Source: Devosia pacifica
Lineage (GTDB): Bacteria > Pseudomonadota > Alphaproteobacteria > Rhizobiales > Devosiaceae
DNA: 64,000 bases
NCBI RefSeq assembly: GCF_014652635.1
Contig: NZ_BMZE01000002.1
Coordinates: 62,001 to 126,000 of the forward strand
Direction: 5' to 3'
A model generated the notes under the pieces. That model worked only from the letters and a program-made list of their open reading frames with translations. It had not been told where the DNA came from and searched no databases. The position numbers and the translations under genes were made by a program. This document shows positions 10,726-19,279 of the stretch, one piece after another. How positions within the stretch are numbered: position 1 is the first letter of the stretch; the number at the start of each line of letters is the position of its first letter.

Positions 10726-11576
10726 CAGCGCACCCCCTCTCTGACGCGCCGACGTGAAGCCAGAAGGCCATGTTTCGGGGCAAAGAGGAAGGCTGTGAAG
10801 AACACCAGCATCTGCAAAAGGACGATAACGCCGCCGGTGGCGCCATCGAGAAAGAAGCTGAGATAGGCACCGATGCTGCTGGTGAACACGCCGACGGCAA
10901 TGGCGATGAGAATGAGCGGACCGAAGCGATCGGTCAGCAGGTAGGCGGTGGCGCCAGGGGTCACCACCATCGCGATGACCAGAAATGCCCCGACAGTCTG
11001 CATGGCGGCAACCGTTGCGGCACTGAGCAGCGTGAAGAAGATCACCTTGAGCAGTTGTGGGCGCAGCCCTACCGAGCGCGCGTGGTTCTCATCGAAGAAC
11101 ACCACCATCAGGTCGCGCCAGATCACCAGCATTACGACAAAGCAGACGACGGCGATGATGACGAGTTGCGTGGTGTCAGCCGGCGTGATCGCCAGAATGT
11201 TGCCGAGAACAATGCTCTGCACGTCGACAGGTATCGGGGAGAGCGAGACCATGAACAGCCCCAGCCCGAAAAAGCCGGTGAAGATCAGCCCGATAATGGC
11301 ATCCTCGCGCAGTTTGCTGCGCTGGGTGAGAAACAGCATGGCCGCTGCGGCCAAGCCTCCGGAGAAGAACGCGCCGAGCGAGAACGGCAGCCCGAGCATA
11401 TAGGCGCCGGCGACGCCCGGCACGATCGAGTGGCTGAGCGCATCGCCGATCAGTGACCATCCCTTGAGCATCAGATAGGCCGACAGGAACGCGCAGATGC
11501 CGCCGACCATGGCGGATACCCAGATAGCGTTGACCATGTAGCCATATGCGAACGGCTCCAGCAGCAGGTCGATCAT
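10725..11576 (-). CDS. sitC: Mn/Fe ABC transporter permease SitC
   Basis: First membrane subunit of the metal importer; 283 residues, ABC-3 family, with about eight membrane segments. The family signature [28 protein letters not shown] lies near residues 35-62, and [12 protein letters not shown] near residue 215. It is homologous to sitD, as expected for a heterodimeric permease. The ATG overlaps the sitB stop by four bases and its own stop overlaps the sitD ATG, giving one tightly coupled sitABCD unit. Confidence 0.9.
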   Translation of the reverse strand: MIDLLLEPFAYGYMVNAIWVSAMVGGICAFLSAYLMLKGWSLIGDALSHSIVPGVAGAYMLGLPFSLGAFFSGGLAAAAMLFLTQRSKLREDAIIGLIFTGFFGLGLFMVSLSPIPVDVQSIVLGNILAITPADTTQLVIIAVVCFVVMLVIWRDLMVVFFDENHARSVGLRPQLLKVIFFTLLSAATVAAMQTVGAFLVIAMVVTPGATAYLLTDRFGPLILIAIAVGVFTSSIGAYLSFFLDGATGGVIVLLQMLVFFTAFLFAPKHGLLASRRRVREGVR

Positions 11577-12466
11577 CGATCGTTCGTCTCCGGGGCGGGA
11601 TCGACATGCGATTGATGCTGCATGCGGTCCTTTTCGCCGTACATCACCAAAGGCCGTTCATCATCGGTGATAACCGAAAGCGTACGTGGGTCGGCATCGT
11701 CGTGAAGGCCCTGCCCTCCGAGAACGAAATGCCGCAACACGCCACCAAATGCCTGTTCGAGATTGCTTCTGGTGAAGATCTCGGGGGTGGGGCCATAGGC
11801 GAGCACCGTGCCTTTGACGAGTATGGTGCGATCGCAGAACTCCGGGACCGAGCCGAGATTGTGCGTCGAAACGAGAATGACGCGTCCTTCGTCGCGCAGC
11901 GCCCTGAGGAGTGCAATGATCGCGTCCTCGGTCTTGACGTCGACGCCGGTGAACGGCTCGTCCAGGAGGATGATCTGGCCTTCCTGTGCCAGTGCCCGCG
12001 CAAGAAACACGCGCTTGCGCTGTCCGCCTGAGAGTTCGCCGATCTGACGCTTGGCGTATTCGAGCATGTTGACCCGCTCGAGGGCCGTGCGGACCATCTC
12101 GCGATCGCGCTGCTTCGGGCGGCGCAGGGGCCCCATGTGTCCGTAGCGCCCCATCATCACGACGTCCTCGACGAGGACCGGGAAATTCCAGTCGACCTCC
12201 TCGCTTTGCGGCACATAGGCCACGAGGTTGGCCTTGAGCGCGTCTCGCCCACGGCGGCCGAGGATCTCGACGCTGCCCTTCGCCAGTGGGACAAAGCCCA
12301 TCAATGCCTTGAAGAGGGTCGATTTACCGGAGCCATTGACCCCGACGAGCGCGGCAATGCTGCCGCGCGGCACGACAAAGCTCGCATCGCGCATCGCCAT
12401 CGTGCCATTGCGATAGGCGACGGTGACATCCGAGACGACAAGGCCAGAGCTTTCGCTCATCTTCAT
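11573..12466 (-). CDS. sitB: Mn/Fe ABC transporter ATP-binding protein SitB
   Basis: ATPase of the metal importer, 297 residues. Walker A is [14 protein letters not shown] near residue 42, the Q-loop segment is VPQSEEVDW, the signature is [15 protein letters not shown], Walker B is [12 protein letters not shown], and the switch His is in STHNLGSV. The C-terminal ~60 residues beyond the ATPase core are hydrophilic and poorly conserved. The ATG overlaps the sitA stop by four bases. SEEVDWNFP is typical of Mn/Zn-type ABC ATPases in this group. Confidence 0.92.
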   Translation of the reverse strand: MKMSESSGLVVSDVTVAYRNGTMAMRDASFVVPRGSIAALVGVNGSGKSTLFKALMGFVPLAKGSVEILGRRGRDALKANLVAYVPQSEEVDWNFPVLVEDVVMMGRYGHMGPLRRPKQRDREMVRTALERVNMLEYAKRQIGELSGGQRKRVFLARALAQEGQIILLDEPFTGVDVKTEDAIIALLRALRDEGRVILVSTHNLGSVPEFCDRTILVKGTVLAYGPTPEIFTRSNLEQAFGGVLRHFVLGGQGLHDDADPRTLSVITDDERPLVMYGEKDRMQHQSHVDPAPETNDR

Positions 12467-13341
12467 TCGCTAAGTCCCGCGACTATTGTTTCGATCGTAA
12501 CGCGCAAAAGGTCGAGATAGGTTGGCACCGGGCCATCTTCGGTGGTCAGGGAGTCGACGTAAAGAACGCCGCCATACTCAGCGCCGGTTTCACGCGCGAC
12601 CTGCTCTGCGGGACGCGAAGAGATCGTGCTTTCGGAAAAGATCGCGGGCACATCGTTCTCACGCACAAGGTCTATAACTTCACGAACCTGCTGCGGCGTT
12701 CCCTGCTGGTCGGCATTGATCGGCCAGAGATAGGCTTCGTTGAGCCCGAGATCACGCGCCAGATAAGAGAACGCCCCCTCACTGGTGACAAGCCAGCGGC
12801 GCTCTGGCGCGATCTCATCGATCGCAGCGCGCAATGGCGCGACGGTGTCATCGAGGCGCTCGGCATAGGCCGCAGCGTTGGCAGCGTAGGTCTCGGCGTT
12901 ATCGGGGTCATAGGTGCTGAAGGCGTCGCGGATGTTCTCGATATAGATCAGCGCGTCGGATGGTGACATCCAGGCGTGCGGGTTGGGCCGCCCTTCGTAA
13001 GGCCCCGCGCCTATGCTCATCGGCTCCACACCTTCTGAGACGACGACGCTCGGAATGTCGCCAAGGTTGGACAGGAACTGCTCGAACCACAGTTCGAGGT
13101 TGAGGCCGTTATACAAAATGAGATCGGCATCCTGGGCGCCGATGAGATCGCCGGGTGTGGGCTGATAGTTATGAATCTCAGCGCCTGGCCGGGTGATCGA
13201 GACGACGTCGGCTTCGTTGCCGGCCACGTTGCGCGCCATGTCGGCAATGACGGTGAAGGTGGTAACGACCTTCAAGCGCTCCTGAGCCATTGCCGGCGTT
13301 GCGAGCATGAAGAGAACCAGCGCTGCAAGAAATTTGTGCAT
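12463..13341 (-). CDS. sitA: Mn/Fe ABC transporter periplasmic binding protein SitA
   Basis: Cluster A-I metal-binding lipoprotein/periplasmic protein family; here a plain signal peptide (cut after AMA, residue 19) gives a soluble protein. The 292 residues include [17 protein letters not shown], the first His ligand in [13 protein letters not shown], the second in NPHAWMSP, and later Glu/Asp ligands around [13 protein letters not shown] and [11 protein letters not shown]. There is no His-rich loop, which argues against a ZnuA-type zinc carrier. GGAGGC precedes the ATG. It is the first gene of sitABCD, with the promoter and palindrome described at 13373-13401. Confidence 0.92.
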   Translation of the reverse strand: MHKFLAALVLFMLATPAMAQERLKVVTTFTVIADMARNVAGNEADVVSITRPGAEIHNYQPTPGDLIGAQDADLILYNGLNLELWFEQFLSNLGDIPSVVVSEGVEPMSIGAGPYEGRPNPHAWMSPSDALIYIENIRDAFSTYDPDNAETYAANAAAYAERLDDTVAPLRAAIDEIAPERRWLVTSEGAFSYLARDLGLNEAYLWPINADQQGTPQQVREVIDLVRENDVPAIFSESTISSRPAEQVARETGAEYGGVLYVDSLTTEDGPVPTYLDLLRVTIETIVAGLSE

Positions 13342-13372
13342 GAGAACGTGCCTCCGTCAGTCTGCAGAACCG

Positions 13373-13401
13373 GTCATACTGCAATTGCAAATCATTCGCA
13401 A
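13373..13401 (-). promoter_or_regulatory. sitA promoter with overlapping Mur/Fur-type palindrome
   Basis: On the minus strand TTGCGA (13401-13396) and TATGAC (13378-13373) are separated by exactly 17 bases, a plausible sigma-70 promoter 32 bases upstream of the sitA ATG. The -35 element lies inside a palindrome at 13385-13401: TTGCAAAT, one central base, ATTCGCAA, with a single mismatch between the arms. Such A/T-rich TTGCAAAT palindromes are typical of Fur-family (Mur) sites in alphaproteobacteria. Binding there would block RNA polymerase when Mn (or Fe) is plentiful. Confidence 0.7.
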
Positions 13402-13499
13402 GTTCGTTCGCTGTTAACCGCCGACACTGAAGCAACCCGCCGACCTTCAGCGCCGTTTCAACGCCCGAAGGCAAACACACACACCCATAGGCGAAACGA

Positions 13500-13988
13500 A
13501 TGGCAAACAAGACACTCAACGATCTGTTCGAAGATACCCTGCGCGATATCTATTATGCCGAACGTCAGATTCTGAAGGCTCTGCCGAAAATGGCAAAGGC
13601 TGCGCAGTCGGACGAGCTTCGGGCAGGCTTTGAAAAGCACCGCACCGAGACCGAAGGGCATGTCGAGCGCCTCGAGCAGGTGTTCGAACTCATCGGCAAG
13701 CGCCCGCGTGGCAAGACCTGCGATGCCATCCTCGGAATTATCGAGGAAGGCAAGGAGATCATGGAAGAGTTCGACGGCACCGATGCTCTCGACGCCGGCC
13801 TGGTTTCCGCAGCGCAGGCTGTTGAGCACTACGAGATGGCCCGTTACGGCACCCTCAAGACCTGGGCTCAGCAGCTCGGCATGAACGACGCCGTCAAGCT
13901 CTTCGATGCAACGCTTTCCGAAGAGAAGGCCACTGACGAGACGCTGAGCAAGCTCGCAACGCAGCAGGCCAACAAGAAGGCCGCCTAA
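13500..13988 (+). CDS. DUF892 (YciE/YciF-like) ferritin-like protein
   Basis: A 162-residue, almost wholly helical protein of the DUF892 family, built like a ferritin-like four-helix bundle. The family pattern is clear: LNDLFEDTLRDIYYAERQILKALPKMAKAA, then HRTETEGHVERLEQVFE, and AAQAVEHYEMARYGTLKTWAQ, whose Glu and His residues are in positions to bind two metals. Members are often induced by stress or in stationary phase; their reaction is not established. It is divergent from sitA and followed after 22 bases by a DUF2934 gene. Confidence 0.9.
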   Translation: MANKTLNDLFEDTLRDIYYAERQILKALPKMAKAAQSDELRAGFEKHRTETEGHVERLEQVFELIGKRPRGKTCDAILGIIEEGKEIMEEFDGTDALDAGLVSAAQAVEHYEMARYGTLKTWAQQLGMNDAVKLFDATLSEEKATDETLSKLATQQANKKAA

Positions 13989-14010
13989 TCGTTTGGAGGA
14001 TTAAGGCGTA

Positions 14011-14316
14011 ATGCCCGACCCTAACGACCCGCAAGATCTCGCAGAGTTTCAGCACGCCGTGCGTGATACGGCATATTTTCTGTGGGAGCAGGCCGGCCGC
14101 CCGGAGGGGCGGCCGGACGAGTTCTGGTTCCAGGCTTTGGAAATCCATCTTCGGTCCCGCGCCTATAGCCACTGGCTTAGAGAACAAAAGGTTGATCCTG
14201 AGCCGCGAGCGGAAGAACGCTCCAAAGAGCCCTATGGGGCTATCGAAGATGGGGCGCTCGACGATGATGAAGCCATGCGCATGGCAGAATCGATCGAGGA
14301 AGAGCGTGATGCCTAA
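14011..14316 (+). CDS. DUF2934 family protein
   Basis: A 101-residue acidic protein. Residues about 14-55 (AVRDTAYFLWEQAGRPEGRPDEFWFQA) match the DUF2934 pattern of an aromatic helix, a G-R-P turn and W/F residues. The rest is charged and ends in a Glu/Asp-rich tail. Function is unknown. In alphaproteobacteria such genes often sit among stress or envelope genes, as here next to DUF892. GGAGG and AAGG lie shortly upstream of the ATG. Confidence 0.75.
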   Translation: MPDPNDPQDLAEFQHAVRDTAYFLWEQAGRPEGRPDEFWFQALEIHLRSRAYSHWLREQKVDPEPRAEERSKEPYGAIEDGALDDDEAMRMAESIEEERDA

Positions 14317-14413
14317 AAACCGTACCATAGCAGACAGATCGCCGATATTCCCAGGTCTCTTAATCGCGACGCGCGCATACTAGCCCGTCTCGGTGCCCTG
14401 CGAGGTAGGCCCT

Positions 14414-14731
14414 ATGCACGTTTCCGCGGACCCTTCGAGCTTCGTTCTCACCTACATCGTGCTTGATGCCAGCTGGACGCACGAGCGTCTGGCCAATCGC
14501 GTTGTCGGCCGCGTTCACGTGGTGCTCGAAGAAAATCGAAATGGTGAAAAGCAGGAGCATCGCCTGACGGTCCGCTCATGGACAGACCGACGCGACGAGA
14601 TGAGCGAGGCGGATATCGAGTTGGCGCTCATCAATCGCGCAAGTGACATCGTCGCTCGCATAGTCCGGCGTCTCGAAAACTCTCAAGGGGTTGAGGCGGC
14701 GCCGGTTCCGCGGGACTTCAGCGAAGACTAA
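14414..14731 (+). CDS. Hypothetical protein (~105 aa)
   Basis: I do not recognise this protein. From the ATG at 14414, with GAGGT nearby upstream, it has 105 residues; an upstream in-frame start at 14393 would add seven. It has a beta-rich first half (SSFVLTYIVLDASWTHERLANRVVGRVHVVLEEN) and a helical second half with no signal peptide or membrane segment. Codon use resembles the neighbours, so it is probably a real gene. Confidence 0.55.
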   Translation: MHVSADPSSFVLTYIVLDASWTHERLANRVVGRVHVVLEENRNGEKQEHRLTVRSWTDRRDEMSEADIELALINRASDIVARIVRRLENSQGVEAAPVPRDFSED

Positions 14732-14734
14732 CTC

Positions 14735-14959
14735 TCAAAAACCAATCGAGCGGAGAGCCTGGCGACGCGACATCTGGACCGCCGTTCCACCGGCGATGCG
14801 CCGTGCGTCATGAACCTTGCGCCTTTGCGCATTCACCGCCTCGATGTCGATGCTCGGCCCCGGACGGCGCTGTTCGCGGCGCCTTGTCCGCTCATCGAGA
14901 ACGAACCCGATAACGGTGATGAGAACAATCGCGAGGATCGCCACCAATTGCCACAACAT
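14735..14959 (-). CDS. Small membrane protein, hypothetical (74 aa)
   Basis: One N-terminal membrane helix (MLWQLVAILAIVLITVIGFV) is followed by a strongly basic cytoplasmic tail rich in Arg (ERTRRREQRR, QAQRRKVHDARR-like), so an N-out/C-in single-pass orientation is likely. AGGTGA lies six bases before the ATG. Convergent with the preceding hypothetical gene; stop codons are four bases apart. No family recognised. Confidence 0.5.
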   Translation of the reverse strand: MLWQLVAILAIVLITVIGFVLDERTRRREQRRPGPSIDIEAVNAQRRKVHDARRIAGGTAVQMSRRQALRSIGF

Positions 14960-15060
14960 GTGCGTTCACCTGCCTGAAGACTTGCGTGAACGAACTCTTA
15001 ACGCAGCTGGCCGCGCTGAAAAGTGTAACCCTTGGTTAAGTTTAATGGATAAAGTCTTAA

Positions 15061-15867
15061 CTATCGCTCGTCTGGCAAATCGAGCGTCGCGCCGCGATTA
15101 AGAGCGACCAGCATATGGCGCACCTGTTCTTCTGCTGCCCGCGTCACCGCCTTGCGGTCAGCCTCGCGCTCGAGCGTCAACGGGGCGCCAAAGGCGACGG
15201 TGGCATCGCGAACGCCGCCTGTCAGAATCTCGCGAATATTCTGCCCGAGGGATTTTGACTTGATCCAGGCGATCAAGGAGCGGTCGGTACGCCCGACGGG
15301 AAGCCCTTGCAGGCGGGTATAGGCGATTGTCATCGGCTGGATCAGCACTTGTGCCGCCCCGGCTTCAAGCATTGCGTGTTGCGCTGCACCAACGAGGGCC
15401 GACCGGAACGGCAGCACGTGCGTCCCGATGTCTGAGCGCCCCTCGGCGAACAGCACCACGGCGTTGCCTTCGGCCATGTGCGCTCCCATTTCGCGGCTGG
15501 TGCGGCCGGCATCGCCGCGTCGTGTCCGGTTCACATAAATCGTTCGCTGCAGGGACGCGACGAACCCGACGAAAAACCAGGACTTGATTTCGGACTTGGC
15601 AACGAAGGTCACATCGGCGACCGAGCCGATCGCGACGATATCGGTCCAGGAAATGTGGTTGGACAGCAAGAGCGTTGCGCGGCCGGTGGCGGGTTGGCCA
15701 AGTACCGTGACGCGCAGGCCGAGGAACAAGCAGCCTAGGCGATGAAACATCCGCGGCAGGACGTTCCAGCCCGGCAGGCGCAGCTTCAAGATCAACGCCT
15801 GAAGCGGCATCGCGATCAGCATGAATGGCAGCAGTACGAAGACGAAGAACAAGGCCCTGAAGATCAA
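15061..15867 (-). CDS. plsC: 1-acyl-sn-glycerol-3-phosphate acyltransferase (PlsC family)
   Basis: Acylates lysophosphatidic acid to phosphatidic acid in phospholipid synthesis; located at the inner membrane. I choose the TTG at 15867: it lies just after the fur stop, has GAGGAG eight bases upstream and gives 268 residues beginning with a hydrophobic segment (IFRALFFVFVLLPFMLIAMP). A frame extending to 15960 would overlap fur. Acyltransferase motifs: NHISWTD (a variant of NHx4D), FAEGRSDIG (FPEGTRS-like) and PMTIAYTR. The substitution of Thr-Arg by Arg-Ser in the second motif is seen in OlsA/PlsC-like relatives, so an ornithine-lipid acyltransferase is possible. Confidence 0.85.
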   Translation of the reverse strand: MIFRALFFVFVLLPFMLIAMPLQALILKLRLPGWNVLPRMFHRLGCLFLGLRVTVLGQPATGRATLLLSNHISWTDIVAIGSVADVTFVAKSEIKSWFFVGFVASLQRTIYVNRTRRGDAGRTSREMGAHMAEGNAVVLFAEGRSDIGTHVLPFRSALVGAAQHAMLEAGAAQVLIQPMTIAYTRLQGLPVGRTDRSLIAWIKSKSLGQNIREILTGGVRDATVAFGAPLTLEREADRKAVTRAAEEQVRHMLVALNRGATLDLPDER

Positions 15868-15868
15868 T

Positions 15869-16315
15869 TCAGCGCTCCTCGTCCTTCTTCTTGCCCGGCA
15901 GCGGCACTGCGTAAAGTTCCAGCCGATGGTCGACCAGCGTGTAGCCAAGCTTGCGGGCAATAACCTCCTGAATCGCCTCGATTTCCTCGTTGCGAAACTC
16001 GATCACCTGACCAGAGCGGATATCGATGAGGTGATCGTGGTGCTCATCGGGAATCGGCTCGAAGCGGGCCCGCCCATCCTTGAAGTCATGCTTGGTGACC
16101 AGCCCCGCCTCCTCGAACAGGTTGACGGTGCGGTAGACTGTCGAAAGCGAGATGCGCGGATCAATGGCGGCAGCGCGCCGATACAGCTCTTCCACATCCG
16201 GGTGGTCGTCTGCACCTTCGATGACTTGCGCGATCACCCGACGCTGATCGGTCATGCGCATGCCTCGGGCAGCGCAGGCTTCTTCCAGCGTGGGTTCCTG
16301 AGAGCTGCTGGTCAC
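15869..16315 (-). CDS. Fur-family metalloregulator (Fur/Mur)
   Basis: Metal-responsive repressor, 148 residues. The winged helix covers about residues 8-85 (recognition region ISLSTVYRTVNLFEEAGLV), followed by the dimerisation domain with EHHDHLIDIRSGQVIEF, whose histidines and Glu form the regulatory metal site. In alphaproteobacteria this Fur orthologue usually senses manganese (Mur) while iron is handled by Irr/RirA. A matching palindrome lies on the sitA promoter 2.5 kb away. The C-terminus lacks the paired CxxC structural-zinc motifs of many Fur proteins, in keeping with Mur. It is followed directly by plsC. Confidence 0.9.
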   Translation of the reverse strand: MTSSSQEPTLEEACAARGMRMTDQRRVIAQVIEGADDHPDVEELYRRAAAIDPRISLSTVYRTVNLFEEAGLVTKHDFKDGRARFEPIPDEHHDHLIDIRSGQVIEFRNEEIEAIQEVIARKLGYTLVDHRLELYAVPLPGKKKDEER

Positions 16316-16345
16316 GGCTCCCCCTACTGATACTCTTGGGCCCGG

Positions 16346-16828
16346 TTAGCCAAGTTCGCGGCTCATGACAAGCGCGGTGGCATGCCGTCCATCGGGGCGC
16401 TCATAGTATCCTCGCCGCTCGCCGACACGGTTGAAACCCGTCGTTCGATAGAGCGATACGGCCGCGGCATTGTCCTCCGCCACCTCGAGGAACAGCCGCG
16501 CAACCGGAGAGTAGCGCAAATCATCGATGCCCGCCACGAGCAGCGCCCGACCGATGCCCTTGCCGCGCCAGCGCCGCTCTACCGCTATGGTCAGAAGTTC
16601 CGCTTCATCCACCGCCACGCGCCAGATTGCGAAGCCGGCAATGCGGCGCCGGCTGTCACAGGCGACATAGGCGGGCGTGCGGTGCGGCTCGTTCAGCATC
16701 GCTTCGAACTCTTCAGGGCTCCAGCCTCGATAAAAGCCTGCCTGATGCAGCTGCGCCAGCTTATGCGCGTCCGCAGCAACTGCCGGCTCGATATGTAAGC
16801 CCGCAGGGGCAAGCCACAACCGGTCCAT
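16346..16828 (-). CDS. rimI: Ribosomal protein S18-alanine N-acetyltransferase (RimI family)
   Basis: GNAT-fold acetyltransferase that acetylates ribosomal S18 and possibly other N-termini. The ATG at 16828, two bases after the tsaB stop, gives 160 residues; longer frames would overlap tsaB. Acetyl-CoA-binding motif A is TIAVERRWRGKGIGRALL, and the end FLEVAEDNAAAVSLYRTTGFNRVGERRGYY is the RimI hallmark. The tsaB-rimI pair is a common gene arrangement. Transcribed with tsaB upstream and fur downstream. Confidence 0.9.
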   Translation of the reverse strand: MDRLWLAPAGLHIEPAVAADAHKLAQLHQAGFYRGWSPEEFEAMLNEPHRTPAYVACDSRRRIAGFAIWRVAVDEAELLTIAVERRWRGKGIGRALLVAGIDDLRYSPVARLFLEVAEDNAAAVSLYRTTGFNRVGERRGYYERPDGRHATALVMSRELG

Positions 16829-16830
16829 CG

Positions 16831-17427
16831 TCAACGCCTCGCGATGCGTTTGCCATCCTGCGGTTTGGCATCCGCTGAACGCACATAGACCGGCTCTGGG
16901 GGATAGTCTCGCGGCACCTGGGTGGCGGCCCATTCGGCGACAGCGGCGATGTCGCAAAACGGCGTTTCAAGCACCTTCATTCCGGCGGGCACGTGTGATG
17001 TGACGGCGTCGGCCGGACTCAGCACAGGGTGCTGCAATGGCACGCCCCTGTCTTCAAAGAGCTGCAGATAGGCTTCGCCGCGCCTTGCATCGACGCACAC
17101 CGCCAAAGGGGCTGCCAGTTCGGCAGACAGGGAGATCGCGAGAAGGCTCGGCACGCCAATGACCGGTATCCGACGCGCCAAGCCGATGCCGCGCGCCGCC
17201 GACAGCCCTATTCGCAGGCCAGTGAACGAGCCAGGTCCGGTGGTTACGGCAAGGCGGTCGAGCATGGCATAGGAGGCATTGTTTCGGGCAAGGAGAGCCT
17301 CGATGCCCGGGAAAATGCGTTCGGCATGCCCGGTGCCGAGTTCATCGACAATCGTGTCGGGCTGCGCATCGGCGCGACGCAACGCGAGTTGCAGGCGAGG
17401 ACCGGCGGTATCGATGGCGAGCAGCAT
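16831..17427 (-). CDS. tsaB: tRNA N6-threonylcarbamoyladenosine synthesis protein TsaB
   Basis: Partner of TsaD, TsaE and TsaC in making t6A37 of ANN-decoding tRNAs; TsaB is the non-catalytic ASKHA-fold scaffold. The 198 residues begin MLLAIDTAGPRLQLAL and include VTTGPGSFTGLRIGLSAARGIG and VCVDARRGEAYLQLF, all typical of TsaB/YeaZ. It starts head-to-head with lnt, 121 bases away. TsaD and TsaE genes are not in this window. Confidence 0.92.
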   Translation of the reverse strand: MLLAIDTAGPRLQLALRRADAQPDTIVDELGTGHAERIFPGIEALLARNNASYAMLDRLAVTTGPGSFTGLRIGLSAARGIGLARRIPVIGVPSLLAISLSAELAAPLAVCVDARRGEAYLQLFEDRGVPLQHPVLSPADAVTSHVPAGMKVLETPFCDIAAVAEWAATQVPRDYPPEPVYVRSADAKPQDGKRIARR

Positions 17428-17548
17428 AGCGCCGGTATCGTCCCTGTGCCCTGTTCTTGCAAGTCCTCAAACCTGCTTCGTGCGCTTGACGCACCAGAGC
17501 AACCCGGCGAGCTTCGTCGCCAATGCCGATTCGCCCGGGGGCACCCTC

Positions 17549-19168
17549 ATGACCTGGCTGGCCGAGACCGCCATGCTGGCCTATGGCTGGCGCCGCTTTG
17601 CGCTGCTGCTGATAGCCGGGGCTGTCGCAGGTCTGTCGATCCCGCCGCTGTTTTTCCTGCCCGCCCTGTTCATTGCCATGCCGGTCTGGATCTGGGCGCT
17701 CGACGGCACCGCGCCGCAAGGCGGCTGGCGTCGCGTCTTCGGATCGGCGTTCGGCATCGGCTTTGCCTTCGGGTGGGGCTATTTCCTTGTTGCCTTTCAC
17801 TGGCTGGGTGCGGCGTTTTTCGTCGATGGCGGAATCATGCTTGTGCTGATGGTGCCAGCAATACTGGCGCTCGCAGCGCTGATCGCACTGTTCTGGGGCC
17901 TCGCCAGCAGCCTTGCTCATGCGCTGTGGTCGCATAGCGGCTGGCGCATCTTGACGCTGGCGACGGCGCTAAGCGCGGCGGAATGGACCCGCGGGCACGT
18001 GCTGACGGGGTTTCCGTTCGATTTGCTCGGCTATGCGCTGACACCCACGGCCGAGATGATGCAGCTGTCTGCCGTCATCGGCGTCTACGGGCTGACGTTT
18101 CTTGCCGCGCTGCTGGCGATGACGCCGGCATTGATCTGGCCCGCTGATGAGCGCCCCCTGACGCAGAGGCTGACGCCATTCTTCGCGGCCATTGCGATTT
18201 TGGCGGCGCAGCTAGGCTATGGCTACAACCGGCTGCAGGGTGCAACAACGGCTCCGATCGAGGACATGCGGATGCGACTGGTGCAGCCGCTGGTCTACGA
18301 GCATTCCAACTGGAGCAGCGCCAACCCCGAGGCCCTGATCGAGCGGCTGATCACCCTGTCGCAGATGCAGGCCTCGCCGGAGGATCCGGGGCTTGCAGCA
18401 GTAACGCACCTCGTCTGGCCGGAATCGGCGCTGCCGTTTTATCTCGAACGCTATCCCGAAAGCCTGGCGCGGATCGGCCGCATGCTTGGCCCGGAGCAGA
18501 TCCTTTTGACCGGCGCTCCGCGCATCTCCTATAGCGGGGCGCCCGACCAGCCTCCCTTCAATTCGGTTCTGGCGATCGACCAGAGCGGCGCTGCGGTTGC
18601 GAGCTACGACAAGGCACATCTGGTGCCGTTTGGCGAATTTCTGCCGTACCAGTCTTTTTTTGCCGAACTCGGTATCAAGCAGTTCGTACCGGGGGCCAAT
18701 GGCTGGCAACCGGGAGATCCGCGTCAGCGGGTGATGGCCCTGCCCTTTGGTCCGACGCTGCTTGTTCTTATCTGCTATGAGATCCTGTTTTCCGGCGATC
18801 TCGGCGAGACCGAGGACGCCGAGTTGTTGTTCAACATTACCAATGACGCCTGGTTCGATGGGTCGATCGGGCCGGCGCAGCATGCGCACCATGCGCGGGT
18901 GCGGGCCGTTGAGGAAGGCATGAGCCTCGTGCGCGCGGCCAACTCGGGAATTACGTTCGCCACGGATCCTTTCGGGCGCATCACGGGACAATTGCCGGCG
19001 CGGCAGATGGACGTGCTCGATGTAACCCCCATGCAGCGGCTCGAGGCTACGCCGTTCACGCAAGTGCGGCACTGGCCGTTTCTGGCGGCGATGCTGGTTG
19101 GTGGTCTCGCCAGTGTTTACGCGGCGATCAGGCACGGCGTCCGCCCAAGGCGGCATCAGCGTCACTGA
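17549..19168 (+). CDS. lnt: Apolipoprotein N-acyltransferase
   Basis: Adds the third acyl chain to lipoproteins at the periplasmic face of the inner membrane. The ATG at 17549 gives 539 residues; an upstream in-frame extension would overlap tsaB on the other strand. Several membrane helices fill residues 1-220, followed by a nitrilase-like periplasmic domain with the catalytic triad Glu292 (WPESALPF), Lys355 (YDKAHLVPFGEFLP) and Cys409 (LICYEILF), and a last helix near the C-terminus. Next on this strand is metK after 111 bases. Confidence 0.95.
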   Translation: MTWLAETAMLAYGWRRFALLLIAGAVAGLSIPPLFFLPALFIAMPVWIWALDGTAPQGGWRRVFGSAFGIGFAFGWGYFLVAFHWLGAAFFVDGGIMLVLMVPAILALAALIALFWGLASSLAHALWSHSGWRILTLATALSAAEWTRGHVLTGFPFDLLGYALTPTAEMMQLSAVIGVYGLTFLAALLAMTPALIWPADERPLTQRLTPFFAAIAILAAQLGYGYNRLQGATTAPIEDMRMRLVQPLVYEHSNWSSANPEALIERLITLSQMQASPEDPGLAAVTHLVWPESALPFYLERYPESLARIGRMLGPEQILLTGAPRISYSGAPDQPPFNSVLAIDQSGAAVASYDKAHLVPFGEFLPYQSFFAELGIKQFVPGANGWQPGDPRQRVMALPFGPTLLVLICYEILFSGDLGETEDAELLFNITNDAWFDGSIGPAQHAHHARVRAVEEGMSLVRAANSGITFATDPFGRITGQLPARQMDVLDVTPMQRLEATPFTQVRHWPFLAAMLVGGLASVYAAIRHGVRPRRHQRH

Positions 19169-19174
19169 TCAGAC

Positions 19175-19194
19175 ATATCAAGCTTTCTTTATAT
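19175..19194. promoter_or_regulatory. Inverted repeat upstream of metK, candidate operator
   Basis: ATATCAAG and CTTTATAT, separated by CTTT, form an 8-4-8 inverted repeat with one mismatch, 85 bases before the metK start. A/T-rich palindromes of this kind upstream of methionine-cycle genes in proteobacteria are bound by ArsR-type regulators of S-adenosylhomocysteine/methionine metabolism (SahR/SamR). The assignment is by resemblance; no such regulator gene is in the window. Confidence 0.4.
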
Positions 19195-19279
19195 CTCTAT
19201 TGACCAGCCCGCGCGGCAGTGCCAAAACGCCCCATCCGCTCGTTTCTAGAGCTTTTATGCCAGTTTCAGGGGACTACGC

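Noticed and set aside
19169..19279. SAM riboswitch before metK
   Set aside because: I could not find a SAM-II, SAM/SAH or other known aptamer core in the 111 bases; the A/T-rich inverted repeat explains the visible structure better.
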